Shown here: piece after piece, positions 15,222-21,737 of the stretch
Layout: the number at the start of each line of letters is the position of its first letter
Position numbering within the stretch: the stretch's first letter is position 1
Source: a bacterium
Lineage (GTDB): Bacteria > AUK180
Reading direction: 5' to 3'
NCBI GenBank assembly: GCA_023144005.1
Contig: JAGLGN010000013.1
Location: forward strand, 1 to 48,884
DNA length: 48,884 nt
Program-made: the position numbers and the translations under genes
The notes under the pieces: model-generated
Databases searched by the model: none
Seen by the model: the letters and a program-made list of their open reading frames with translations, nothing else
Told to the model about the DNA's origin: nothing

Positions 15222-16956
15222 TAAGAAGGCTTTTCAACATCTTTGCTTTATCTCCATGCTCGGAAATAAGGGCTTTACACTTATCATTATCCTTGTTCTT
15301 ATAATAAAGAATGTGGATCAAAAGAGTGATCTCATCATTGATCTCTATATCGGGAGCGATATTAATATATTGCGCAAGGCAGAAATTTCTGCACAATTGC
15401 CGGATCTTATCTCTGTCGGTTTCCCGATTTACTCTTAGAAATCTCACCAATACCATCATTGGAGAAACATTCCTTGAATAGGTAAGCTCCGTCAGATCAT
15501 CTACCGAAGGCCCATCCGTATCATACCAGCGGGCGGTCATCAATATATCGGAAAATGACCGGGGAAGTTTGCCTACCTTCTTATATTCCTTGCGATAAAA
15601 GCTAACCATCGAAAGGAGATATTGATAATAGATATCTTTATTGAGAGGGTCGGGATGGATCTCATTGATGCTCATCCGATCAAACATCAGTCTGTAATAG
15701 GAATATCTGTTAAGCAGTTCGCTGTCATGCTGCAACTGCTTCTCCGTTAAAAGCAGAAGCTCTCTGCCGAATCTATCCCCCGAGCTTTCCAAATATGACG
15801 CGATCTTAATATATATCTGAAGCGGAAGCCGCTCTTGCGCTAAAAGGGTTCTGACAAGCAGGGAGTAGTAAGCGTCCCTGTCAATATTGCCCGGAGCATG
15901 GGCAATGGCCTGGAATGTTTGAGGGGAATGCGTCAGCCACTCGCGGGCAGCCGCGCCGAAGTACGCCGGTTCACCGGAAAAATATGCCACCCGCACCTTG
16001 TCCTGAAAGGTAAGGTCATCACCGGAGGCCGCGATCAGATACAATTGGCGGTAGAGCTCCTTACTGGTAAAGGTCCGATGCAGAAAGGAGACGAACATGC
16101 TTCGGTCTGACGGATGCAGGATCATTATGAATTCCGCACACTTTTTATATTCCTCAAGGATCAAAAGGGCGTCAACCATGAATTTCGCTGATGCATAATC
16201 CCTTATTCGGGCATTGAAGGTACCGTCCAGAAGGGAGATGACTTCAGAATACCCTCCGGCTGAAAACAGATATTGCGCATATATCCTCTTCATCTGGGAG
16301 CCGGAGAACATCGCCGTATTAAAGGCGGTTTTAAATGCTTTTTTGTCGTTCTGGAAATAGTATTCCAGTTTATACGCTTTGAAGAAGATATCATTGTCTG
16401 AGAAATATTTGAAATATTGCGGTATCCTTTCAATAGGGAAGAAAGCAATATAGTCCAATCGCAGAAAGGATGGAATTGAAGTGTCAGTGATCAATTCTTC
16501 GAGCAGGTGTTCAAATACCGATCTGTCTTTCTCTAAGCTCAGCATCTTGAATATATTGTGGCGATTATTTGAATTAAGTTTTATTCTCTTTCTCACCATA
16601 TAGCTCAGAACAGGCGAGATCCTTGAATACTCCTCTTCTTTGCCGAACCACTCTATGATCCCATTGAGAAGTTTGTCTAATATATATTCATCATTTTGCT
16701 TTCTCTGCAGAAGGGCTTTAACTTCCGAATACCAGCGGTCTCTTTCGCCGGTAGCGAATAAGAGGTCCCGCAGCAAAGAATAATTCGATAGTATATCGCG
16801 TTCACCTTTGATCTCTGCTCTGAGAAGCGCTTCCGCCTTATTATATTGATGACTGTCCATCAGAGCGTCATAGTCCGCTCTGATGCCTTCCGGGGATTCT
16901 GCGGATAATTGCAGAAAGAGCCCTAAAATAAGGACAAGAAATACGAGTTTTTTCAC
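15199..16956 (-). CDS. Exported helical-repeat protein of unknown function
   Basis: A 585-residue protein I do not recognise. It begins with a signal peptide (MKKLVFLVLILGLFLQLSAES) from GTG 16956, followed by alpha-helical sequence throughout with TPR-like spacing: ADYDALMDSHQYNKAEALLRAEI, AQYLFSAGGYSEVISLLDG, AKFMVDALLILEEYKKCAEFI. It is probably a periplasmic solenoid that holds protein partners. No catalytic motif is visible and cysteines are few. It starts 27 bases after the glycosyltransferase stop and overlaps the lipid kinase start, so it belongs to the same operon. Confidence 0.75.
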   Translation of the reverse strand: MKKLVFLVLILGLFLQLSAESPEGIRADYDALMDSHQYNKAEALLRAEIKGERDILSNYSLLRDLLFATGERDRWYSEVKALLQRKQNDEYILDKLLNGIIEWFGKEEEYSRISPVLSYMVRKRIKLNSNNRHNIFKMLSLEKDRSVFEHLLEELITDTSIPSFLRLDYIAFFPIERIPQYFKYFSDNDIFFKAYKLEYYFQNDKKAFKTAFNTAMFSGSQMKRIYAQYLFSAGGYSEVISLLDGTFNARIRDYASAKFMVDALLILEEYKKCAEFIMILHPSDRSMFVSFLHRTFTSKELYRQLYLIAASGDDLTFQDKVRVAYFSGEPAYFGAAAREWLTHSPQTFQAIAHAPGNIDRDAYYSLLVRTLLAQERLPLQIYIKIASYLESSGDRFGRELLLLTEKQLQHDSELLNRYSYYRLMFDRMSINEIHPDPLNKDIYYQYLLSMVSFYRKEYKKVGKLPRSFSDILMTARWYDTDGPSVDDLTELTYSRNVSPMMVLVRFLRVNRETDRDKIRQLCRNFCLAQYINIAPDIEINDEITLLIHILYYKNKDNDKCKALISEHGDKAKMLKSLLNEISESG

Positions 16957-16983
16957 CTGTATATATTACACTAATCGAATGAT

Positions 16984-17979
16984 TTATTCAAGGTTGGGAT
17001 CGTCGTGGAATTTTCCGTAAACCTCTCTTAGATTAGCTTTATATGATTCCCAATTCGGCAAAGCGGCGAGCACCGGGACATCTTCTTCTCCGTAGCAGAT
17101 ACCCTTCATATGTTCGAGACTGAAATCCACCGGAATATACTTGCCCTGGAGATATTCCACATACCCGCCATAATTAGTCGCAATAACGGGAATGCCGAAG
17201 TCCAATGCTTGAAAGATCGTGATGCCGAATGCTTCGGAACTGGATAATTGAACATAACAGTCCGCGCATTGCAGGAGAAGCTGTATATCATCATCGGAAT
17301 AATATTCATCTATGACCTTGACATTTTCATAATGTTCGTATTCTTTTTTTATCTCTTTCACCGATTCTTCCCAATGCTTCAGTTTTCCTGATTTCTTTTC
17401 CGGAAGCGTTTTCAAGATAAATTCCATATTCTCCTGATGACCGAACACTTCGAGAAATCCATGGAGCATGAAGCTGATATTCTTTCTTTTGTGCGGTGTA
17501 GCGATAGTTAGAAAAGTGAATTTCTCATTTACGGGCCTTTGTGCTATTCTTTTTATTTCATAAGGGAAAGGCCACACCGATATCGGTTTATTGACACCTG
17601 AACGCTCCGCTATATCTTTGACGAAGCGGGAAGGTACAACGAGCTCATCAAGATATTCATTGATATTCTCAACCCAATCGGAAGGCAGCGGAAAGGTCTC
17701 ATAAACGAGAATGCCGATCTTATTATTGCCTCTCATATTCTTGTAAAGAGACGGGTGTACCAGGGCGATCTCCTTTTTCCCAATGACGGTATTATCCCTG
17801 ACCCGTTTTTCCAAATAGTCCGGGAGCGGAAAATGAGGGTCGTAACCAATGCCTTTTTTAAGCTTGATAACGATATCAGCGCCATTGTCTATGAGGCTTT
17901 TTGCGAGGTTTCTGAGAACATAAGCCCATGAGTAATAGGATTTGAACATCCCGTAAATTACCGTATCATAGGTTCTCAT
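16984..17979 (-). CDS. Family 4-type glycosyltransferase
   Basis: A 331-residue GT-B glycosyltransferase using an activated sugar. The C-terminal donor domain shows FTFLTIATPHKRKNISFMLHGF, YSDDDIQLLLQCADCYVQLS, and SSSEAFGITIFQALDFGIPVIATNYGG. In the EX7E signature the second glutamate is replaced by glutamine (E-AFGITIF-Q), which is unusual. The acceptor domain is short. The acceptor is unknown: cell-surface glycan or glycolipid. ATG 17979 is preferred to TTG 17985 because the -10 box occupies 17985-17990. It is the first gene of the seven-gene - strand operon. Confidence 0.85.
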   Translation of the reverse strand: MRTYDTVIYGMFKSYYSWAYVLRNLAKSLIDNGADIVIKLKKGIGYDPHFPLPDYLEKRVRDNTVIGKKEIALVHPSLYKNMRGNNKIGILVYETFPLPSDWVENINEYLDELVVPSRFVKDIAERSGVNKPISVWPFPYEIKRIAQRPVNEKFTFLTIATPHKRKNISFMLHGFLEVFGHQENMEFILKTLPEKKSGKLKHWEESVKEIKKEYEHYENVKVIDEYYSDDDIQLLLQCADCYVQLSSSEAFGITIFQALDFGIPVIATNYGGYVEYLQGKYIPVDFSLEHMKGICYGEEDVPVLAALPNWESYKANLREVYGKFHDDPNLE

Positions 17980-17984
17980 AGACA

Positions 17985-18013
17985 ATTATACCATAAGAAT
18001 AGTGAAAAGTGAA
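17985..18013 (-). promoter_or_regulatory. Promoter of the glycosyltransferase operon, apparently leaderless
   Basis: On the - strand, TTCACT (18013-18008), a 17-bp spacer and TATAAT (17990-17985) precede ATG 17979 by exactly five bases (TGTCT). No Shine-Dalgarno can fit. The -35 lies in a run of GTGAATA repeats (18003-18030). Confidence 0.65.
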
Positions 18014-18328
18014 TAGTGAATAGTGAATAATGAGTAATGAGAGAACAATTGTGGGGTACAGCATGCTGTGCCTAAAGACAATGAACAATGTACAATTGAC
18101 AGTTGACAATTATTAGCAACTGACCCAGTGGAGCACTGGAGAATGAAAATTGTAAGACCGTAAGTATTTTATATTTGTCATTCTGAAAGAGCGGTAGCGA
18201 CTGAAGAATCCATCCCCTTTCTTATCCCCACTTCACACGCGACACATCACACCTCACACTTTCTTCTGCACTTGTCCCTTGGCAACTTACTATTGATTTT
18301 AATTAATTGTTATGCTAATTTAACCATT
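18001..18328. repeat. Repeat-rich spacer before the DUF2238-like gene
   Basis: About 330 bases without a gene. It holds tandem AGTGAATA units (18001-18040), TACAGCATGCTGTG (18057-18070, palindromic), AATTGACAGTTGACAATT (18093-18110), a CCCAGTGGAGCACTGG word (18124-18139), a TCATTCTGAAAGAGCGG...GAATCCATCCC element (18176-18228), and CTTGTCCCTTGG (18271-18282). The last element has an inverted relative at 18945-18990, on the other side of the gene. Confidence 0.6.
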
Positions 18329-18919
18329 ATGAACAAACGCGCATACAAATTGATCCTAATTTCTGTTTATTCGATTCTGGCAGTGCTTTCACTTATTGCT
18401 TTTATAAAGGGCAATCCTGTCTGGGCGGTCGATTCACTGTTCTGGGGTTTAGTATTATTCGTACTGTTTCTTATGAAAAAAACCCTCAATATGACCCCCT
18501 TTGTCTTCATCTTATTATCCGGAATCGTTGTAATGCACTCAGCGGCGGTGTTCGGTTTATATGGAAGGACTATTTTTGGGCTGGAGTATGATACTTATAT
18601 CCATGTTTATGCGAGTATTACATTGGCAATACTCTGCTTTCAATATTTAAGAAAATTCAGGATACCACTGCTGGAAAATGCTTTGTTCGCCGTATTGCTC
18701 ACCCTTGGCATCGGCCTCTTAAATGAGCTGATCGAATTCGCCGGCTACCGATTGTTCGGCGAGGGCGAGGGCTTTTTTCTGCTTGGCCCCGGGGACATCG
18801 GAAGCACTAATCCTTATGAGAATCTTATGACCGATTTCTTCAGCAATTTTTGGGGGAACCTGATCGGCATTGCGGCAGCTCTGGTATATTACACCGTAAG
18901 AAAAACGGATAAGAAATAG
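18329..18919 (+). CDS. Integral membrane protein, DUF2238 (YjdF)/VanZ-like
   Basis: A 196-residue inner-membrane protein with about six hydrophobic segments. The membrane-embedded pattern DTYIHVYASITLAI, LNELIEFAGYRLFG, GPGDIG and NLMTDFFSNFWGNLIG matches the layout of DUF2238/YjdF proteins, with conserved acidic and histidine residues within helices. Function is unknown. The frame is open up to TTG 18272, but that codon lies in a repeat word; ATG 18329 is chosen. A TG-C-TAATTT stretch lies seven bases upstream and there is no ribosome site, suggesting another short or absent leader. Inverted repeat elements flank the gene. Confidence 0.75.
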   Translation: MNKRAYKLILISVYSILAVLSLIAFIKGNPVWAVDSLFWGLVLFVLFLMKKTLNMTPFVFILLSGIVVMHSAAVFGLYGRTIFGLEYDTYIHVYASITLAILCFQYLRKFRIPLLENALFAVLLTLGIGLLNELIEFAGYRLFGEGEGFFLLGPGDIGSTNPYENLMTDFFSNFWGNLIGIAAALVYYTVRKTDKK

Positions 18920-18944
18920 CTTGTTCCCTTGCGGTGAATGACGT

Positions 18945-18990
18945 GTGGATAAAGAAAGGGATGGATTTCCGCTTTCGGGGGAATGACAAA
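18945..18990 (-). repeat. TCATTC/GAATCCATCC-type intergenic element, inverted copy
   Basis: Read on the - strand, TGTCATTCCCCCGAAAGCGG leads to AAATCCATCCCTTTCTTTATCC. This resembles 18176-18228 on the + strand (TGTCATTCTGAAAGAGCGG, GAATCCATCCCCTTTCTTATCC). TTTGTCATTCCCGGG at 47272-47286 is a further partial copy. Confidence 0.6.
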
Positions 18991-19029
18991 GGACAGGTCA
19001 AACCCTATCCCTCCGAATATTCTCTAATT

Positions 19030-19180
19030 GTTCACTGAATTTATCAACCTTGAACTTTTGAACATTTCAACTTTTGAACAATCTTCTCTACTTCATACTA
19101 AATATTGATTTTCCGGTTACGGTTGCGCTTCTTGTTCCCATTCTCCAACCAACCTCCAGCCTCCAACCTCTAACCTCTTA
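19030..19180. repeat. Low-complexity repeat words in the spacer after the DUF2238-like gene
   Basis: CTTGAACTTTTGAACATTT and TCAACTTTTGAAC run through 19050-19079, and CCAACCTCCAGCCTCCAACC runs through 19146-19165. The former matches the reverse-orientation word at 9735-9760 almost base for base, and a variant lies at 34505-34536. Confidence 0.6.
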
Positions 19181-19186
19181 TTTACT

Positions 19187-20368
19187 CTACTTCAGTATCT
19201 TCTGTATATCCGTCTTTTCTTTAAGATCGGGAAAACGGTTCGTTATGATTTCGACGATACGGCTCATATAGATCTGCTCCAAAGTTTCAGGATTCTTTAT
19301 CCTTTGATTCAACTTCAATGGGCGATCCAATAGGGATTCAACCGTATCTTCTTTGGCGAAGATGAACGCCTTGTCAGCGAACAATGTATTGATATATTTT
19401 CTGATAGTGATCCTGGGAAGTCCATTGGTCTTGTGAAATACTTCTTCTGACAGATCATGCATTGATATTTCTTTTCTGTCTTGAAAGACCTTGAATAATA
19501 ATCTTGTTAATTCCGTCCGTTTCGGAGATTTTCTCATGTATTTCAGATTTTTCTGCAGAAATCTCTTTGCCTCATCTCGGGTATTCGTTTTCTTCTTCTG
19601 CGGGGTTTGAACCTCTTTAAAAAAGACTATCGGAAGTCCGCTGTCACGGGAAGGGTCTATCTTGTCAACTACATCTCCCGAAAGAGATTCCACATACTTT
19701 TTGAATGTGGAAAAGCCCAGTTTCTTCTCTGAAAACGAGGGGTCCAGTCTCAGCAGGTCGAGTTTTAATTTCGACATTTGAATCGGATCGTCATTATCTC
19801 TGTTTTTCACATACCTGATCATCAGGTCGCGGCCATAGGACCCTTCGACCTCTTGTATCAGATCCGAGGATAAAGATTCCTTCTCGGGGGTACCCAGCAA
19901 TTCATCAAGGGACTTGAATTCGCTCGAGCTTGTTTTTATCAATCCGCCGACACTATGTTCGAATCCCAGGACGATCACCGATTTGCCTCTAGCGCGGATA
20001 TTCTGTATCAGTGAAATAAAATCCGTATCTCCCGACCCGATAACGAAGGTATCGAGGATTTCAAACGAAGCCATATTCTCTATCGCATCGATCGCTAATC
20101 TCACATCGGCGCCGTTCTTTCCCTGGGAAGTCGTTGCCGGCAGATGGATCATTTCAAATCCAAACCCTATCAACGATTTCTGATACCGGGAAAATATATG
20201 TTTAGACCAGTCGGCATATGCCTTTTTCACGCAGATATTGCCTTTAGACGCTATATAATCGACAAGCGGCCCAAGTAATAACGGTTTTGTCTTTGAAGGG
20301 TAAACTTCTTCAGCTGAAAGAACCAGGTTCTCAAAATCCAGATAGATCGCAATATTTTTTTCATTCAT
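19187..20368 (-). CDS. NYN (LabA/PIN-like) domain protein with a LOTUS/OST-HTH domain
   Basis: A 393-residue cytosolic protein. Residues about 5-150 form a NYN/DUF88 nuclease-like domain: IAIYLDFENLVLS with the first acidic residue, GADVRLAIDAIE, and IGSGDTDFISLIQNIRARGKSVIVLG with the GSGDxDF signature. A region at about 170-240 has the LOTUS/OST-HTH pattern (QMSKLKLDLLRLDPSFSEKKLGFSTFKKYVESL), an RNA-binding winged helix. The C-terminal part is helical and unassigned. A role in RNA cleavage or binding is likely by family. ATG 20368 follows AGAGGTG with six bases between; GTG 20377 is part of that site. It stands alone with its own promoter. Confidence 0.82.
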   Translation of the reverse strand: MNEKNIAIYLDFENLVLSAEEVYPSKTKPLLLGPLVDYIASKGNICVKKAYADWSKHIFSRYQKSLIGFGFEMIHLPATTSQGKNGADVRLAIDAIENMASFEILDTFVIGSGDTDFISLIQNIRARGKSVIVLGFEHSVGGLIKTSSSEFKSLDELLGTPEKESLSSDLIQEVEGSYGRDLMIRYVKNRDNDDPIQMSKLKLDLLRLDPSFSEKKLGFSTFKKYVESLSGDVVDKIDPSRDSGLPIVFFKEVQTPQKKKTNTRDEAKRFLQKNLKYMRKSPKRTELTRLLFKVFQDRKEISMHDLSEEVFHKTNGLPRITIRKYINTLFADKAFIFAKEDTVESLLDRPLKLNQRIKNPETLEQIYMSRIVEIITNRFPDLKEKTDIQKILK

Positions 20369-20406
20369 TGTTAACACCTCTTAAATGTAATCCCCTCCAA
20401 CCTTGG

Positions 20407-20435
20407 ATTATACCATAACTGTCCCAAGAGTACAA
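20407..20435 (-). promoter_or_regulatory. Promoter of the NYN gene
   Basis: On the - strand, TTGTAC (20435-20430), a 17-bp spacer and TATAAT (20412-20407), followed by a ~33-nt leader with an AGAGGTG ribosome site. It contrasts with the leaderless genes nearby. Confidence 0.65.
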
Positions 20436-20569
20436 ATGGATAGGAATTTTACCGTATGATTTCTGAGGGACCTGAATATTTTCAAGACAAAATATATTAA
20501 CAAATAAAGAGTATTATCCTTATTTTTCCGATTTTTCTACTTTTTCTACCATCGTCCCCAACTTCCGAC

Positions 20570-21127
20570 CTATTTACTGAGCTTGACCGCTGTGCCGTAT
20601 ACAAGAAGTTCAGCGGCGCTGCCGACGACGCTGGTGGTCATATAACGGATATTGATGATCGCATCCGCGCCGATTTCAGCGGCTTGTTTCACCATTCTGT
20701 CAGTGGCGATCTTGCGGGCATTCCCCATCATTTCGGTATATTCGGTCAATTCTCCGCCAAGTACGAGACGCAGCATCGCGGAAAGGTCCTTCCCCACCCA
20801 GATAGCAAATATTGTATGTCCCTTTACCAAGCCCACTGCCTCTGTGATCTTACGATTCGGGATCTCTTCGGAATTCACAAGCATGATGTCTGCTCCGGAT
20901 TCAGAAGGCTGAAGAGGTCCTTGCGATGGCTTGTTTTTCCCAAGCTCCAGCGCCACGGTAAGCAAGACCAGGAGTATTCCGCCAAGAATACAGAATACTG
21001 CTGCTTTCAGCCACCACGGTATAACTGGATCTTCAGAGACCATGATATGCCATGGCGCGCCGGCGAATATTGCAGTGAAGAGCCCGAGTACAAATGCTAA
21101 TGAGCCGATAGTTCGAAGAAATTTCAT
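20570..21127 (-). CDS. Membrane-anchored YbjQ (UPF0145) domain protein
   Basis: A 185-residue protein. Two hydrophobic segments (about residues 8-25 and 38-60) lead to a C-terminal YbjQ/UPF0145 domain with AVGLVKGHTIFAIW, LTEYTEMMGNARKIATDRMVKQAAEIGADAIINIRY and TTSVVGSAAELLVYGTAV. These domains form pentamers and are often called heavy-metal-binding, but the function is unproven. A fused membrane region is less common than the free ~105-residue form. A strong GGAGGAGG site precedes ATG 21127. The gene is bracketed by CGTCCCC (20553-20559) and GGGGACGG (21184-21191). Confidence 0.85.
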   Translation of the reverse strand: MKFLRTIGSLAFVLGLFTAIFAGAPWHIMVSEDPVIPWWLKAAVFCILGGILLVLLTVALELGKNKPSQGPLQPSESGADIMLVNSEEIPNRKITEAVGLVKGHTIFAIWVGKDLSAMLRLVLGGELTEYTEMMGNARKIATDRMVKQAAEIGADAIINIRYMTTSVVGSAAELLVYGTAVKLSK

Positions 21128-21411
21128 AATTTTCCTCCTCCATCATATTATAGCAGGGAAAAGGCCCGTTATCAATAGCTATTGGGGACGGCTGTTACAT
21201 TTGTTTTCAGTTTGAAACCGGTGCCTGCGCAATTTAATACAATTTACTAAATTAATATTTTATAGGAGAGAGGTCTGTTTTGGATCTGAATATCTTCAAA
21301 ACAAATTATATCATTCACCCAAAGCAAGGGCGAACACAGAGGTTCGCCCCTACTATTCACTGCCCTTGTCCCTTCTCCACCTACAAACCTATCATCTTAT
21401 CAACCTATCAC
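21128..21411. repeat. Spacer with a GGGGACGG word and a GGGCGAAC hairpin
   Basis: No gene visible. GGGGACGG is at 21184-21191. A perfect 8-bp hairpin pairs GGGCGAAC (21328-21335) with GTTCGCCC (21342-21349) around ACAGAG. CCCTTGTCCCTTCTCC and tandem CAACCTATCA-like words fill 21363-21410. The hairpin has no T-run. Confidence 0.55.
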
Positions 21412-21726
21412 CTAATTCTCACCTTCTCCATTGGCTGGCGCATCAATATCAAATGAAAAATAGGTAATACCGTCCCGTTTAAATTCTTCATATACCTTGT
21501 GGACACATTTTTGGAACTCCTCAAAATGAGATATGTCGGTAACGATGAAAGCCATGTGATTAACGCCGGGATACACCTCATTGTTAAAGCGCTTACCGCC
21601 GGCAGCGCCGGCGCCGATCACTTCGGGAATGATCGTAAATTCCTCAATATGACTGCTGGCAAGCAATTCTTCTATCCGGCTGCCCAGTGAAACATTGTAT
21701 ATTATGTAGATTCCTTTTCTTTTCAT
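21412..21726 (-). CDS. PII-like small protein at the end of the RND efflux operon
   Basis: A 104-residue protein beginning MKRKGIYIIYNVSLGSRIEELL, with alternating strands and helices of a PII-like ferredoxin fold. The glycine-rich stretch IPEVIGAGAAGGKRFNNEVYPGVNH sits where PII T-loops lie, followed by MAFIVTDISHFEEFQKCVHKVYEEF. It starts 11 bases after the RND stop, with AAGGAG before ATG 21726; the longer frame to 21915 lies within the RND gene and is not used. PII-like genes (for example DUF3240) next to efflux pumps are known, and a sensing or regulatory role for the pump is inferred. I do not recognise the exact family. Confidence 0.7.
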   Translation of the reverse strand: MKRKGIYIIYNVSLGSRIEELLASSHIEEFTIIPEVIGAGAAGGKRFNNEVYPGVNHMAFIVTDISHFEEFQKCVHKVYEEFKRDGITYFSFDIDAPANGEGEN

Positions 21727-21737
21727 ACCGATCTCCT

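Noticed and set aside
18001-18040. CRISPR-like array from tandem GTGAATA units
   Set aside because: The units are about 8 bp, adjacent and without spacers; no cas gene is present.
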